Positions 53,760 through 64,000 of a stretch of 64,000 nucleotides of DNA are shown here, piece after piece. Made by a program: the position numbers and the translations under genes. The stretch covers positions 87,287,384 to 87,351,383 of the forward strand of contig CM042010.1 of NCBI GenBank assembly GCA_023525715.1. The letters run 5' to 3'. Origin of the DNA: Cichorium intybus. Its lineage: Eukaryota > Streptophyta > Magnoliopsida > Asterales > Asteraceae. The number at the start of each line of letters is the position of its first letter. Position 1 is the stretch's first letter. Under the pieces are notes generated by a model. It was not told the DNA's origin. It was given only the letters and a program-made list of their open reading frames with translations, and ran no database searches.

Positions 53760-54531
53760 ATGACCTCATGGAAGTCAAAAGGAAAATACATATCGGAACC
53801 ATTGAATCATGTGGATTCTTTCTCTTAGCCAGGAATAAGTGGCACAAAACAAATTCTGAATGACCTCTCTTCGGATCATAATAAAAGACCAGCCAAGCTT
53901 TTAAAACCAATGCCTAACATTCATAAGTCTCCTGAAGAGCTTATCGCTAGAAGAAGACAGATGAATGCTAGATACAAAAATAATTTAAAAGAAAGAAAAC
54001 AATTATGGAAAAACAAAAATGATAATAATAAAAGTTTTGTCCATTCCGAATTAAATTCTAATAAAAAAGCTGGTACTTCCGATTCCGAAACCAAGACAAA
54101 CTTCCAAACCAAAACAAATTTTTCAAAAACCGCAAATATTTTCCTCTACACCTGTAAAACCAAAATCACCTTGTCCTACAAAAACACCGGCTTACAATCT
54201 TGTCAACAAGTCTAACGATTTCAAGGGCAAAACCAAAACACCTTTCGAACCAAAAATTACTTTCAAACAAAATGAAGCAAAGGTGATTAAAGTACAAAAA
54301 GTATTCTCTTCCAAACAAAATCCGAAATCTAAAGAAGTAGTTCAACGAAAACCAAACTTCGTTGAAAGAAAACAGTTTTTCAACAAAACAAAAGTGTTTC
54401 GGATCGAAAATGGGATGACTCAATTCGCGAAAAGAAAATCCTTCTGGGTTGACAAAATGAATATCTTTCCTGTTTCCAAGAAATTTTCACATGGACCCAC
54501 ATTGGTTTGGGTTCCTAAATCTCTCTAAACT
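53760..54531 (+). pseudogene. Copia-B spacer region, basic and frameshifted
   Basis: Several overlapping short frames rich in Lys/Asn/Phe (KTNFQTKTNF; KFSHGPTLVWVPKSL at about 54478). They resemble the linker before the copia protease, with frame changes at about 53760-53910 and 54150-54280. Confidence 0.55.
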
Positions 54532-55095
54532 GTGCAGGTGATGCGTGATGAATTGTATGACTCAGAATGGTATATTGATAATGGCTATTCGCGTCACATG
54601 ACAGGAAGAAAGGAGGATTTACGAGAATATCGATCACTAAAGAATGGAGGAAGAGTTCGTTATGGAAACAATGCGACGAGAGAAATCAAAGGCTATGTAA
54701 TGATCACAAATGACGAATTCTCAATTCGGAAGGTAGCATACGTAAAAGGCCTACAACACAACCTCATCAGTGTTTTGCAACTCGTGGTGGGCTCTAGATT
54801 AAAAGTTTCCTTTGATGAAGACGGTTCGAAAATCATTGAAAAGAAGACAAAGACAATCGTTTTGAAGTCCAAAAGAAAAGGCGAAATGTTCCCTTTGAAC
54901 ATGAAACCAATCAAAGGAAAGCCTTCAATCTGCTTGCTTACAAGAGCAGCAAATGATGACAATTGGCTATGGCACAGACGTCTTTTGCACTTGAACTTCA
55001 AAGACTTAAACAAGCTCGTACTTGGTGATCTGGTGTGTGGATTGCTGCTTCTAAAGTACGACAAAGATCATATGTGTGTTGCATGCGAACTTTGA
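54532..55095 (+). pseudogene. Copia-B protease and GAG-pre-integrase
   Basis: Frame with EWYIDNGYSRHMTGRKEDL: the protease active site, where D-S/T-G is expected, is changed to DNG, and the usual Cys before SRHMTG is Tyr. Downstream are VAYVKGLQHNLISVLQL and NWLWHRRLLHLNFKDLNKLV (GAG-pre-integrase, HX3H). It ends in CVACEL* one codon after the zinc cysteines, with a frameshift; LLHINLCGPSAIE continues to 55199. Confidence 0.8.
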
Positions 55096-55199
55096 AAACA
55101 AAGTCGGAAGAGTCACTCTACAATCATTAACACGAAGATCGTCCAACCCCTTGAGCTTTTGCATATCAATCTTTGTGGTCCATCTGCAATCGAAAGTGT

Positions 55200-56183
55200 T
55201 GACAACGCCTATTAATATGAAGTAGTTTAGTCGTTGTTGAGCCTTATTCTTGGTGATTTTATATCATATATGCTGTGGTATTCTCACGTTTTGTGTCAGT
55301 GTTTGTTTGGAAATAAAAGATGTAAACAGGGGCTAAATGCGTACAAAATGGAAGAAGTTTGAAGATAAAGACAAAACAGTCGAATTCGCACGCGCACCAT
55401 GGTGATGTACAAGGGCGCGACGTGCTGAGTCATGATTGAGGCGGTGGAGAAGATTCAAATGCCGAAAAAACGGGGATAAAGCAGCTCGCGCGCCGCGGAT
55501 TCTAAGTGCGTGCGGTGCGGTCTTTTATTTTTCAAAACTATAAATAGAGGGTTCTAGGTCGAAAAAAGCAACAAAGACCTGGCATAGGAACGACCCCCAA
55601 TGCTTCTTTGACTCCGAGTTTCAGTTTTCAGTCGACCATAATTGGTATTTATTGTTTTCTCTTTTAATTCCAAGTAGTTTAGTAGTTTTTAGTGGCTTGG
55701 CTAGTGTTATTGAGTGTGACAACCATTAGTATTAGGTTTAAGTTTCTGAAATTTGATGTTTTCTGTTTTGAACAAGTTTAGATCTGAGTTTTTAATAGTT
55801 AATCATTCGGTTATTGTTAATTGCTCTTTTTTCGGTTTTTTATGCTTTGGAATGCTTTTGGATGCTTGATTGTGTTGGATTGGTTATTGTGTTTCTGAAT
55901 TTAGATTACATTTTCTGATTTCAGTAACTCATGTTAGTTTAGAAATTGAATGGGATTGGTTAATGTTGAAGTTAGTTTTTGGTTTTATTGGATTTTGTGA
56001 TTTCGGGATTGTTTTTAGTAAAAGGTAGAAACTAGATCCTCTGGTTGTAGAGTGACACTACAATTGGTAATCTATTGCCTACCTTGACCACGCAACTCCT
56101 GTGGATCGACCCTGACTATCGCTATACTAGTGTGTGTTAGGTTATTTTCTTATTTTTGACCGCACGACGACCAAGGCGTGTCA
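55200..56183 (+). repeat. Tat/Athila-type 5' LTR
   Basis: 984 bp with a clear TATA box CTATAAATAG at 55538-55547. The R/U5 part ends ACGACCAAGGCGTGTCA just before the primer site. Confidence 0.82.
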
Positions 56184-56188
56184 AAATT

Positions 56189-56206
56189 TGGCGCCGTTGC
56201 CGGGGA
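56189..56206 (+). promoter_or_regulatory. gypsy primer binding site (tRNA-Asp type)
   Basis: TGGCGCCGTTGCCGGGGA, the hallmark primer site of plant Tat/Athila elements. Confidence 0.93.
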
Positions 56207-56311
56207 GTTGTGCACTTAGGATAGACGATCAGTGGTATTTTTTTCTTTTTCTTTTGATTTTCGATTTTTAGTTTTAATTTTCTGTATGTGTACGTCCTCA
56301 CAATAGGCGAT

Positions 56312-57339
56312 TACATGTACACGGGTCAATACATATGTTATGGTGACCCGGTTTATTACAATAACAACCAGTGGAACCAAGGTCGAGGACCTCCACGACA
56401 GCAACAGTACAACAATCAATGGCGAGGACAACAGTGCAATAATGAGCTCTACAATAATGGTAATTTCATTCCTCCGCTTTATTTTGCACAATCGAGTGGG
56501 CAGTCGGTTGCATCGCACTTCCAACCACGGGAGTATGATGAGGCATCACCTATATTTTTTTCCTGAAAATGTAGATTGTCAGGTAGAGATTGGGCCAAAG
56601 TTGTTCGGTGTGTTCCCTAAATTTAGGGGTCATACGCAGGATAATCCTTATAATCATCTTCATGAGTTTTTAGCTATAGCCAACGTGAACATACCTAGAA
56701 ATGTTGATAGGAATTGAATATCTTTAGGCTTAAGTTGTTTCCGTTCACACTCAAGGATAAGGTGCAATATTGGTTCATGTCGCTGCCAGCCAATAGTATC
56801 ACTACTTGGAAGCAGTTGAGGACATGGTTCTTGCAGGAGTTCTACCCTGCAAGCAAGATGATGGAAGTAAGAAGAGATATAGAGGAGTTCCAGCAAAAGC
56901 CCGGGGAAGCATTCCATGATGCTTTCGAGAGATTGAATGAGCTGTTACGCTCATGTCCACACCACGAGTTTCCACGATGGCAGTTGGTCACGATATTCTA
57001 CAACGGTGTCGACAGTATGAGCCAAGCCATGATTGATGCATCATTTGGAGGGACAATTATGCTGCAAGATAGTGAGACGGCATGGAGCCATGGAGGTTCT
57101 TGGAGCAACTCATCAATGGATCCAAGTTCAACCATTCAGCAAGGAAGACAAACAGCACCTCATCGGCGGCAGCAGTAGATATCGATAACGACTGGAAGAA
57201 GGAGGTGAAAAATGAGATCGGTGCCCTTAGCAGGAAAGTCGGTACAGTATTGGCCACCGTGCAGCAAGAACCACCAATTCAACAGAAGCACGATCAACAA
57301 GAAAAAAGACCACAAGAGGTTAGTCAAGCGTATGGTTAA
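56312..57339 (+). pseudogene. gypsy gag (Retrotrans_gag type), frameshifted
   Basis: Gag in three frames: Asn/Gln-rich N-terminus (YNNNQWNQGRGPPRQQQYNN), then GVFPKFRGHTQDNPYNHLHE, then LKLFPFTLKDKVQYWFMSLP and TTWKQLRTWFLQEFYPASKM with FHDAFERLNELLRSCPHHE, the conserved capsid core. The tail from 57082 (NDWKKEVKNEIGALSRKVGT) is typical of Tat/Athila gag. Breaks lie near 56566, 56715 and 57080-57170. Confidence 0.82.
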
Positions 57340-57381
57340 GCGCAATACCACAAGAACAACCGACAAGATAATTATGCTGAT

Positions 57382-58290
57382 GTGAACGACCAAAATTTGG
57401 GATTTCCGCCAAACTCGCCAGAAACGGAGGTGAGTGATTTTAATACCAATAATACGGTGTGTGAACCTGCATCACCTGAACATGTGATGGAAGGGAATAC
57501 ACCTTGGGAAAATCAAGAGACCGTCGAGATGGTCGAACAGGTTGTTGAGGAAGAGGTTGTAGGTGACAATACTACCCCTGACTCAACAACTTTTGATGTT
57601 TTTGAGAATGTTGATAATGCTGATCTGGTAATGAGTGAATCCATACCATCACCAGATCATTTGGTTGAAAAGGAAGTTGAGGAGGGGGCTGTAAGTGACA
57701 GTACAAACCCCAGCCCAATGACTCCTGAAATTGTTGAAATTGTTGACGTTTTTGAAATTCAAGATCTGGTGATGAGTCAATCCATACCATCACCAGACAA
57801 GATGGTCGAGACGGTTGTTGAGGAAGAGGTTGTAGGTGACTATACTACCTCTGACTCAATAGCTTTTGATGTTTTTGATGTTTTTGAAAATGTGGATAAT
57901 GTTGATCTGGTGATTAGTGAACCCATACCATCACCAGACAATTTGGTTAATGGGAATGTTGTGGAGGAGGCTGTAAGTGACAGTATAGACCCCAGCCCGA
58001 CGACCATCGAAATTGTTGAAGTTGTTGATACTATTGGGGAAGGGGGTGTAGCTGACAATACTACCCCCGAACCTATAATTTTTGAAAATTTCGAGTATTT
58101 TGAAAGTAAGGATCTGGTGATGGGTGACTTTATACCACCAGATCAAACCAGTCGCTCACTCTTGGTCCTGATCCACCTGTTGGACGATGATCAAGAAGAT
58201 GATGCTGGCGAGTTGGTTTTTGGAAATAATAAACATGATTTTATCACCACTCATGATCCATTCATGAGTGAAAAATTAGATGTGATTAAT

Positions 58291-58296
<6 letters not shown>
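57382..58296 (+). CDS. acidic repeat-containing frame of the gypsy element
   Basis: 305-codon open frame, no known domain. Very acidic, Val/Asp/Glu-rich, built from a repeat of about 80-85 residues. Landmarks recur as NADLVMSESIPSPDHLVE, IQDLVMSQSIPSPDKMVE, NVDLVISEPIPSPDNLVN and a decayed ESKDLVMGDFIPPDQ; these alternate with EEEVVGDNTTPDS and EEGAVSDSTNPSP segments. The start is uncertain (N-terminus may be continuous with gag). The last codons (NC*) come from the Copia-2 LTR, so the true C-terminus is lost to that insertion. Confidence 0.6.
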
Positions 58297-59447
<1,151 letters not shown>

Positions 59448-59449
59448 AT

Positions 59450-59466
59450 TGGTATCAGAGCCATGG
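59450..59466 (+). promoter_or_regulatory. Copia-2 primer binding site
   Basis: TGGTATCAGAGCCATGG; initiator-Met type. Confidence 0.9.
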
Positions 59467-61360
59467 CTATATTGCATGTTTAGATAATAAGTTTATTTGG
59501 ATAAACTTGGTTTTTGGAAGCCATGAATGTTCATCTTCTTAAATGAAAGTTTCATGCATGGCTTCTTTGGCAACATGCAAGTAGATTATCTATGATTTTA
59601 TGTAACCAACTATATCTTATGTATGCATGCTTTTGGTTACATAAATTTGTTGCCTTAGAAAAACAAAGTGTTGGTTTTCTTATGATTTTATGTGATAAAT
59701 GGTGCATAAACAAGCCAAGGACCATATGATGCATGTTTTGTGTTTGTGTTCGATATGGTTGTAATCTATTCATTTATTCAAATGGTTTGTAATAATAATT
59801 AGTTATTTCCTTCTTAATATTCCTTTTGTAAATATTAGAATAGTTGTATTTTATTTATTTCACAAAATGTAACAAGAGAAGGAAGTAAAAGACCAAGAAA
59901 AGATTGCACCCAACAGCAGCACTTTCTGAAGTGCTGCTGTCCAGATTTCGAAAATTTTAGAAGTGTTTTAAAAAATTCATATCTTGGTTATTTGGTGATA
60001 TACTTGTTGGTAACTTTGATATCTAGTATATACATTAAGTTTCAACAAGTATTAGCATCAAAATAGCCAAGAAAGAATTGAAAAATGCAACAAAAAACCA
60101 CATTTTTCTTCCTGCTGCCCCTGGATTTCGAAAATTTTCAAGGGGGCAAAGAAAAATCACAACTCATTACATGGTATCAAGAAATGGTGGTTCAAGTATC
60201 ATTTGATGTTATAAGAAGCTTGGCAAAATTGTAGCCAAATCGAAGATCATTTGGTTGAGTTTTTGTCACCTTTTTGTCCCTAGGTTTGGACTTGATATTT
60301 CATGTGTGGCTCACATGAAATATCAAACTAGTTGGCTTGTGTTTATGCACCCATGCATGCTTGTGATGTTTGAATGTTTTATTATGTTATGTTGTGGATG
60401 AAAATAAGATTTTGCATGCTAGACAACTTAGATAATTAAACATAATCATCAAGGAGTTTGTATTTTCAAAAGTTGACATTTAAAACATAAGATGTGATAA
60501 AATGGGTTTTATTAAAATGGGTTTTGTTTAAAACCTATTAAGTCAAGTTTTGAAAATGATTGTAACAAGATATAAAATGGAGATTTTATAAACTCTTACA
60601 AACTCCAAACCTAAATAATAATGGTAATTATTTAGGATTATAAATTGGTTCTAATATATGTGATCAAACTCAAACTTAATATTGGATATTAATTGTAATC
60701 TTGACCACAAACAAAGAATCAATAAAATGGAGATTTTATGATTTAGGAACCAATTAACAAAATAAGATTCAATGGTACCATGTTCATTGGATGCATGCAA
60801 TCTACATGATACCATATGTTTTTCAAAATTAGAATTGTAAAACATTCAAATCCCTTATGAAATACGAATCTATGCCGTCCTTCTTAAAGACACTCATTTA
60901 TCACTTGTATTTCCTTGTGGGATAAAGGATACCTAACCACTTGGAGTCTTCTTGAGATACAAGAAGTAGTTTTGCAATATTGATGGGATAAAGGACACCT
61001 AACCATTAATAGTTGTCAAAACTACACGTCCGTTTAAGTAGGATGATTTGTTTGGAAATCTCTTGTGATAAAGGTCACCTAAGCATTAGAAATCCAAGGC
61101 ATAGATGGGATCAAACATGCCAAACTTATAAATGTTATAATGGGATCCCATAACTCTAGAAATTATATTTGGATATAATTGGTAAACCGTTACCTACCTT
61201 GTTGATTCGAATAGGCGGGATAAAGGATACCTAACCACTTATTCGTGATGCAACTTGGATTCTAGACCTTAATTAATTAAAGTTTATGAAACAAGAAGGG
61301 GTATTAATTAAGGACTTAATATCATAATTTACTAAATAGAACCTTGTTAAAATTTTGTAG
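59467..61360 (+). other. Copia-2 long untranslated leader
   Basis: About 1.9 kb, no gene. The four spaced phrases of the type GGGATAAAGGATACCTAACC at about 60918, 60985, 61067 and 61216 match those of Copia-1. Confidence 0.75.
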
Positions 61361-64000
61361 ATGGCACCAAACAACACACACTCGGCTCCTAACAAAACCT
61401 CACTACGGTCTCTCCTTGAAGGAGAAAAACTTAACCATACCAACTTCTTGGATTGGCACCGTAGTGTGAGAATTGTTCTCAAACAAGAAAAGAAAGAATA
61501 TGTTCTCAATGAACCACTTCCTGAAGAGCCCCCTGCCATTCCTAAGCCCGCACACGATGCATGGCTTAAAAAGATGGATGATTCCATCGATGCATCATGC
61601 CTCATGTTGGCAACCATGATTCCCGACCTTCAGAAGGATTTGGAGAATCATTCAGCCTAAGACATGATTCATCAACTAAAGGAAATGTTCCAACAACTTG
61701 CAAGAACGGAAAGGTTCGAAACTGTTCGGGCTTTCCATGCTTGCAAGATGGAGGATGGGCAGTCGGTAAGCTCTTATGTGCTCAAAATGAAGAGTCACAT
61801 TGATCATTTGGCACGTCTTGGAGTTGTTATGCCCGAAGAGCTAGCAACGGATATGATCCTTAACTCCTTGACAAAGTCCTTTGATCCTTTTGTCATGAAT
61901 TATAACATGAATGGTTTAAACAAGACTATCCCGGAATTACATGGGATGCTAATTACCGCGGAAAAGAATCTGCCTAAGAAAACCACTCAAGTTCTCATGA
62001 TCAAGGAAGGTGGCACAAAGAGAACTAGACCTGAACACCCCACCAACTCCAAGGGCAAGGGGAAAGCAAAAGCTTTCAAAGGTAAGGGCAAGAAAGTTGT
62101 CCAACCTTCCCATTCGCCCAAGAAGAAGGCAAAGGTTGCCAAAGATGAAACATGCTTTGAATGTGGCAAAGCTGGGCATTGGAAGAGAAATTGCCCTACT
62201 TATCTTGCGGAGTTGAAGAAAAAGAAGGCCGGTGAAGGCACTTCAGGTATCTATGTGATAGACCTAGAACTTTATAATTTATCTCCTAACACATGGGTAT
62301 TTGATACTGGTTGTGGAACTCACATATGTAATATGTTACAGGGGTTCAAAAGGAGTAAGCGACTGAAGTCAAATGAGGTAGTACTCCGGGTTGGAAACAA
62401 TGCAAGAGTTGCAGTGGATTCAATTGGAAGTTTCGATTTATTACTACCTAATGGCTTGTGTATGACATTGATGAATGTTTACTATGTTCCTAGCTTGACT
62501 AGGAATATTATTTCAGTTGTTAAATTAAGACAATGTGGATTTGATCTTTCCTTTAATAATGATGATATTTGTGTTTACAAAAATAATGTATTCTATTTTG
62601 AGGCTAGGCCTTTAAATGGAATTTATGAAGTAAACCTTGATGAAAAGACTAACCATAGCTCTTTATACCATACTTTCACCAAGAAACCCAAATATGATTT
62701 GAGTCAAACCTATCTATGGCATTGTCGCCTTGGGCATATAAACAAGAATCGCATATCCCAACTTCAAAAGAGTGGACTTTTGAAGGCAAATGAGAATGAC
62801 TCATTTGATATATGTGAATCTTGTTTACATGGCAAGATGACTAAAGCTCCTTTCTCCGGAACAAATGAGAGAGCAAAGGACTTGTTAGGAATCATACATA
62901 CAGATGTATGTGGTCCTTTCAAGCCAATGACTAGATATGGTGAAAGATATTTCATCACCTTCACTGACGACTTTAGTCGTTTTGGATATGTTTATTTGAT
63001 TAAACATAAACATGAGGCGTTTGAAATGTTCAAAACGTTTCAAAGTGAAGTGGGAAATCAACTCAACAAAACAATTAAAGTTCTTCGTTCTGATAGAGGA
63101 GGTGAGTACTTAAGTACAAACTTTATGGATCATCTTAAGACTTGTGGAATTGTTTCACAACTTACTCCACCTGGAACACCACAACATAATGGTGTGTCTG
63201 AGAGGCGGAACCGAACACTATTGGATATGGTTCGATCCATGATGAGTAGAAGTACTCTACCTTTATCATTTTGGGGTTATGCTTTACAAACAGCTGCTCG
63301 TCTCCTAAATATGGCACCTACTAAAAAGGTAGATAAAACACCTTATGAGATATGGCATGGAAGGGTTCCATCTTTATCTTATCTCAAGGTATGGGGTTGC
63401 GAAGCTTATGTTAGACAAGAAGCTTCAAACAAATTAGAACCCCGTTCAACTAAATGTATCTTTGTAGGGTATCCGAAAGATTGTCTTGGATACTATTTCT
63501 ACAATCCCATCGAGAATAAGATATTTATTTCTCGAAAAGCTGAATTCCTAGAAAACAAGTTTCTGACGGAAGAGGGTAGTGGGAGGTTTGTGGAACTTGA
63601 GGAACTTCAGGAACCACAACCTGATACACAAGAAGTTGAATCTAGCATTCAACAAGAAATTGTTGAACCTGAACAAATGGTTGATCAGGAACAAATTGTA
63701 ACACAAGGTGTTCGCAAATCTGGTAGGGTTCGAATTGAACCAGAAAGGTATGGTTACCTTTTGATGGAAGAGGAATGTTATACGATAGATTCTGATGAAC
63801 CCGTCAACTATCAGAGTGCAATATCAGATCCTGAATCTGATAAATGGCTTAAGGCCATGAACACTGAGATGCAATCCATGCACGATAATCAAGTTTGGAA
63901 CTTGGTTAATCTTCCTACCAATTGTAAGACTGTTGGGAACAAATGGGTTTTCAAGAAGAAAATCGACGTGGATGGAAATGTTCACACTTTTAAGGCTAGA
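61361..64000 (+). pseudogene. Copia-2 gag-pol polyprotein, partial at window edge
   Basis: Starts MAPNNTHSAPNK. One in-frame TAA at 61658-61660, where Copia-1 has Tyr, interrupts gag. I read the frame codon by codon from there to about 62345 without another stop; beyond that the motifs stay in register. The CCHC knuckle is complete (CFECGKAGHWKRNC), the protease has FDTGCG, the integrase shows LWHCRLGH and CESCLHG (zinc ligands complete), IHTDVCGPF, LRSDRGGEY and TPQHNGVSERRN, and the start of reverse transcriptase (NKWVFKKKID) is reached at 64000. Better preserved than Copia-1, but the gag stop would need readthrough. Confidence 0.9.

Larger units (their letters stand above)
50902..55199 (+). 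mobile_element. Copia-B: decayed Ty1/copia element, truncated by gypsy insertion
   Basis: Primer site TGGTATCAGAGCA at 51201. The LTR is judged to run from TGTTGAGTC (50902) to ATACTCA (~51197), with a TATA box CTATATAAGG at 50985-50994. Degenerate gag, a long coiled-coil-like spacer frame, protease and GAG-pre-integrase follow. Sequence stops inside the integrase start (LLHINLCGPSAIESV) at 55199, where a gypsy LTR begins. The rest of pol and the 3' LTR are not in the window before 58291. Confidence 0.8.
55200..58290 (+). mobile_element. Tat/Athila-type Ty3/gypsy element, 5' part
   Basis: LTR 55200-56183, Asp-type primer site TGGCGCCGTTGCCGGGGA at 56189-56206, gag and an extra acidic frame. 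Cut by Copia-2 at 58291; the remainder lies outside the window. The LTR starts TGACAACGCCT and ends AGGCGTGTCA, an inverted pair. Confidence 0.88.

Overview
The window is plant nuclear DNA and consists almost entirely of nested transposable elements. The evidence is split-exon genes with GT/AG introns, Ty1/copia and Ty3/gypsy LTR retrotransposons primed by initiator-Met-type primer sites, a FAR1/MuDR-type transposase, a plant C48 (Ulp1-like) protease, a plant Agenet protein and a plant RWP-RK (RKD-like) gene. The lineage is probably a eudicot, perhaps Asteraceae; that is an impression from protein style and not shown by the sequence. No intact host gene was found.

Region A (258-50561) reads best as one giant Mutator-like element (MULE). 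Its degenerate terminal inverted repeats directly abut (TA)n tracts on both sides. It carries three broken genes: a transposase (+ strand, exons 1199-4177 and 13099-14166), a double-Agenet (Tudor-like) gene (- strand, 14797-15345), and an Ulp1-type cysteine protease gene (- strand, exons spread from 49352 down to 24405). Its introns and spacers are full of degenerate arrays of the palindromic motif CATATGCATATG, which is essentially absent from every younger insertion. Later insertions expanded it from roughly 15-18 kb: Copia-1 (4205-13093, in the transposase), LARD-1 (15589-23323, upstream of the Agenet gene), a hAT-type MITE (26641-27551), a large LTR element (30046-44671), a second hAT-type MITE (45065-45528) and a Mutator-type foldback MITE (47400-48266).

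The 30046-44671 LTR element (here LTR-RT3) carries, antisense to itself and with introns, a captured RKD-like RWP-RK gene complete with a TATA box. That gene is itself split by LARD-2 (33482-40661), whose two LTRs are nearly identical. LARD-1 and LARD-2 are members of one large non-coding retrotransposon family with ~1.8 kb LTRs and a 44-bp internal tandem array.

Region B (50562-64000) holds a second nest. A decayed copia element (Copia-B, from about 50902) is cut at 55200 by a Tat/Athila-type Ty3/gypsy element, which is in turn cut at 58291 by Copia-2. Copia-2 is a better preserved relative of Copia-1 in the opposite orientation and runs off the window.

Insertions were dated relative to each other by target-site duplications (CATTT, GAAAA, TATAA, GCTATAAG, CATATGCA and TTTTAAAAA, all read directly) and by who interrupts whom. 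All alignments were done by eye; identities are approximate.
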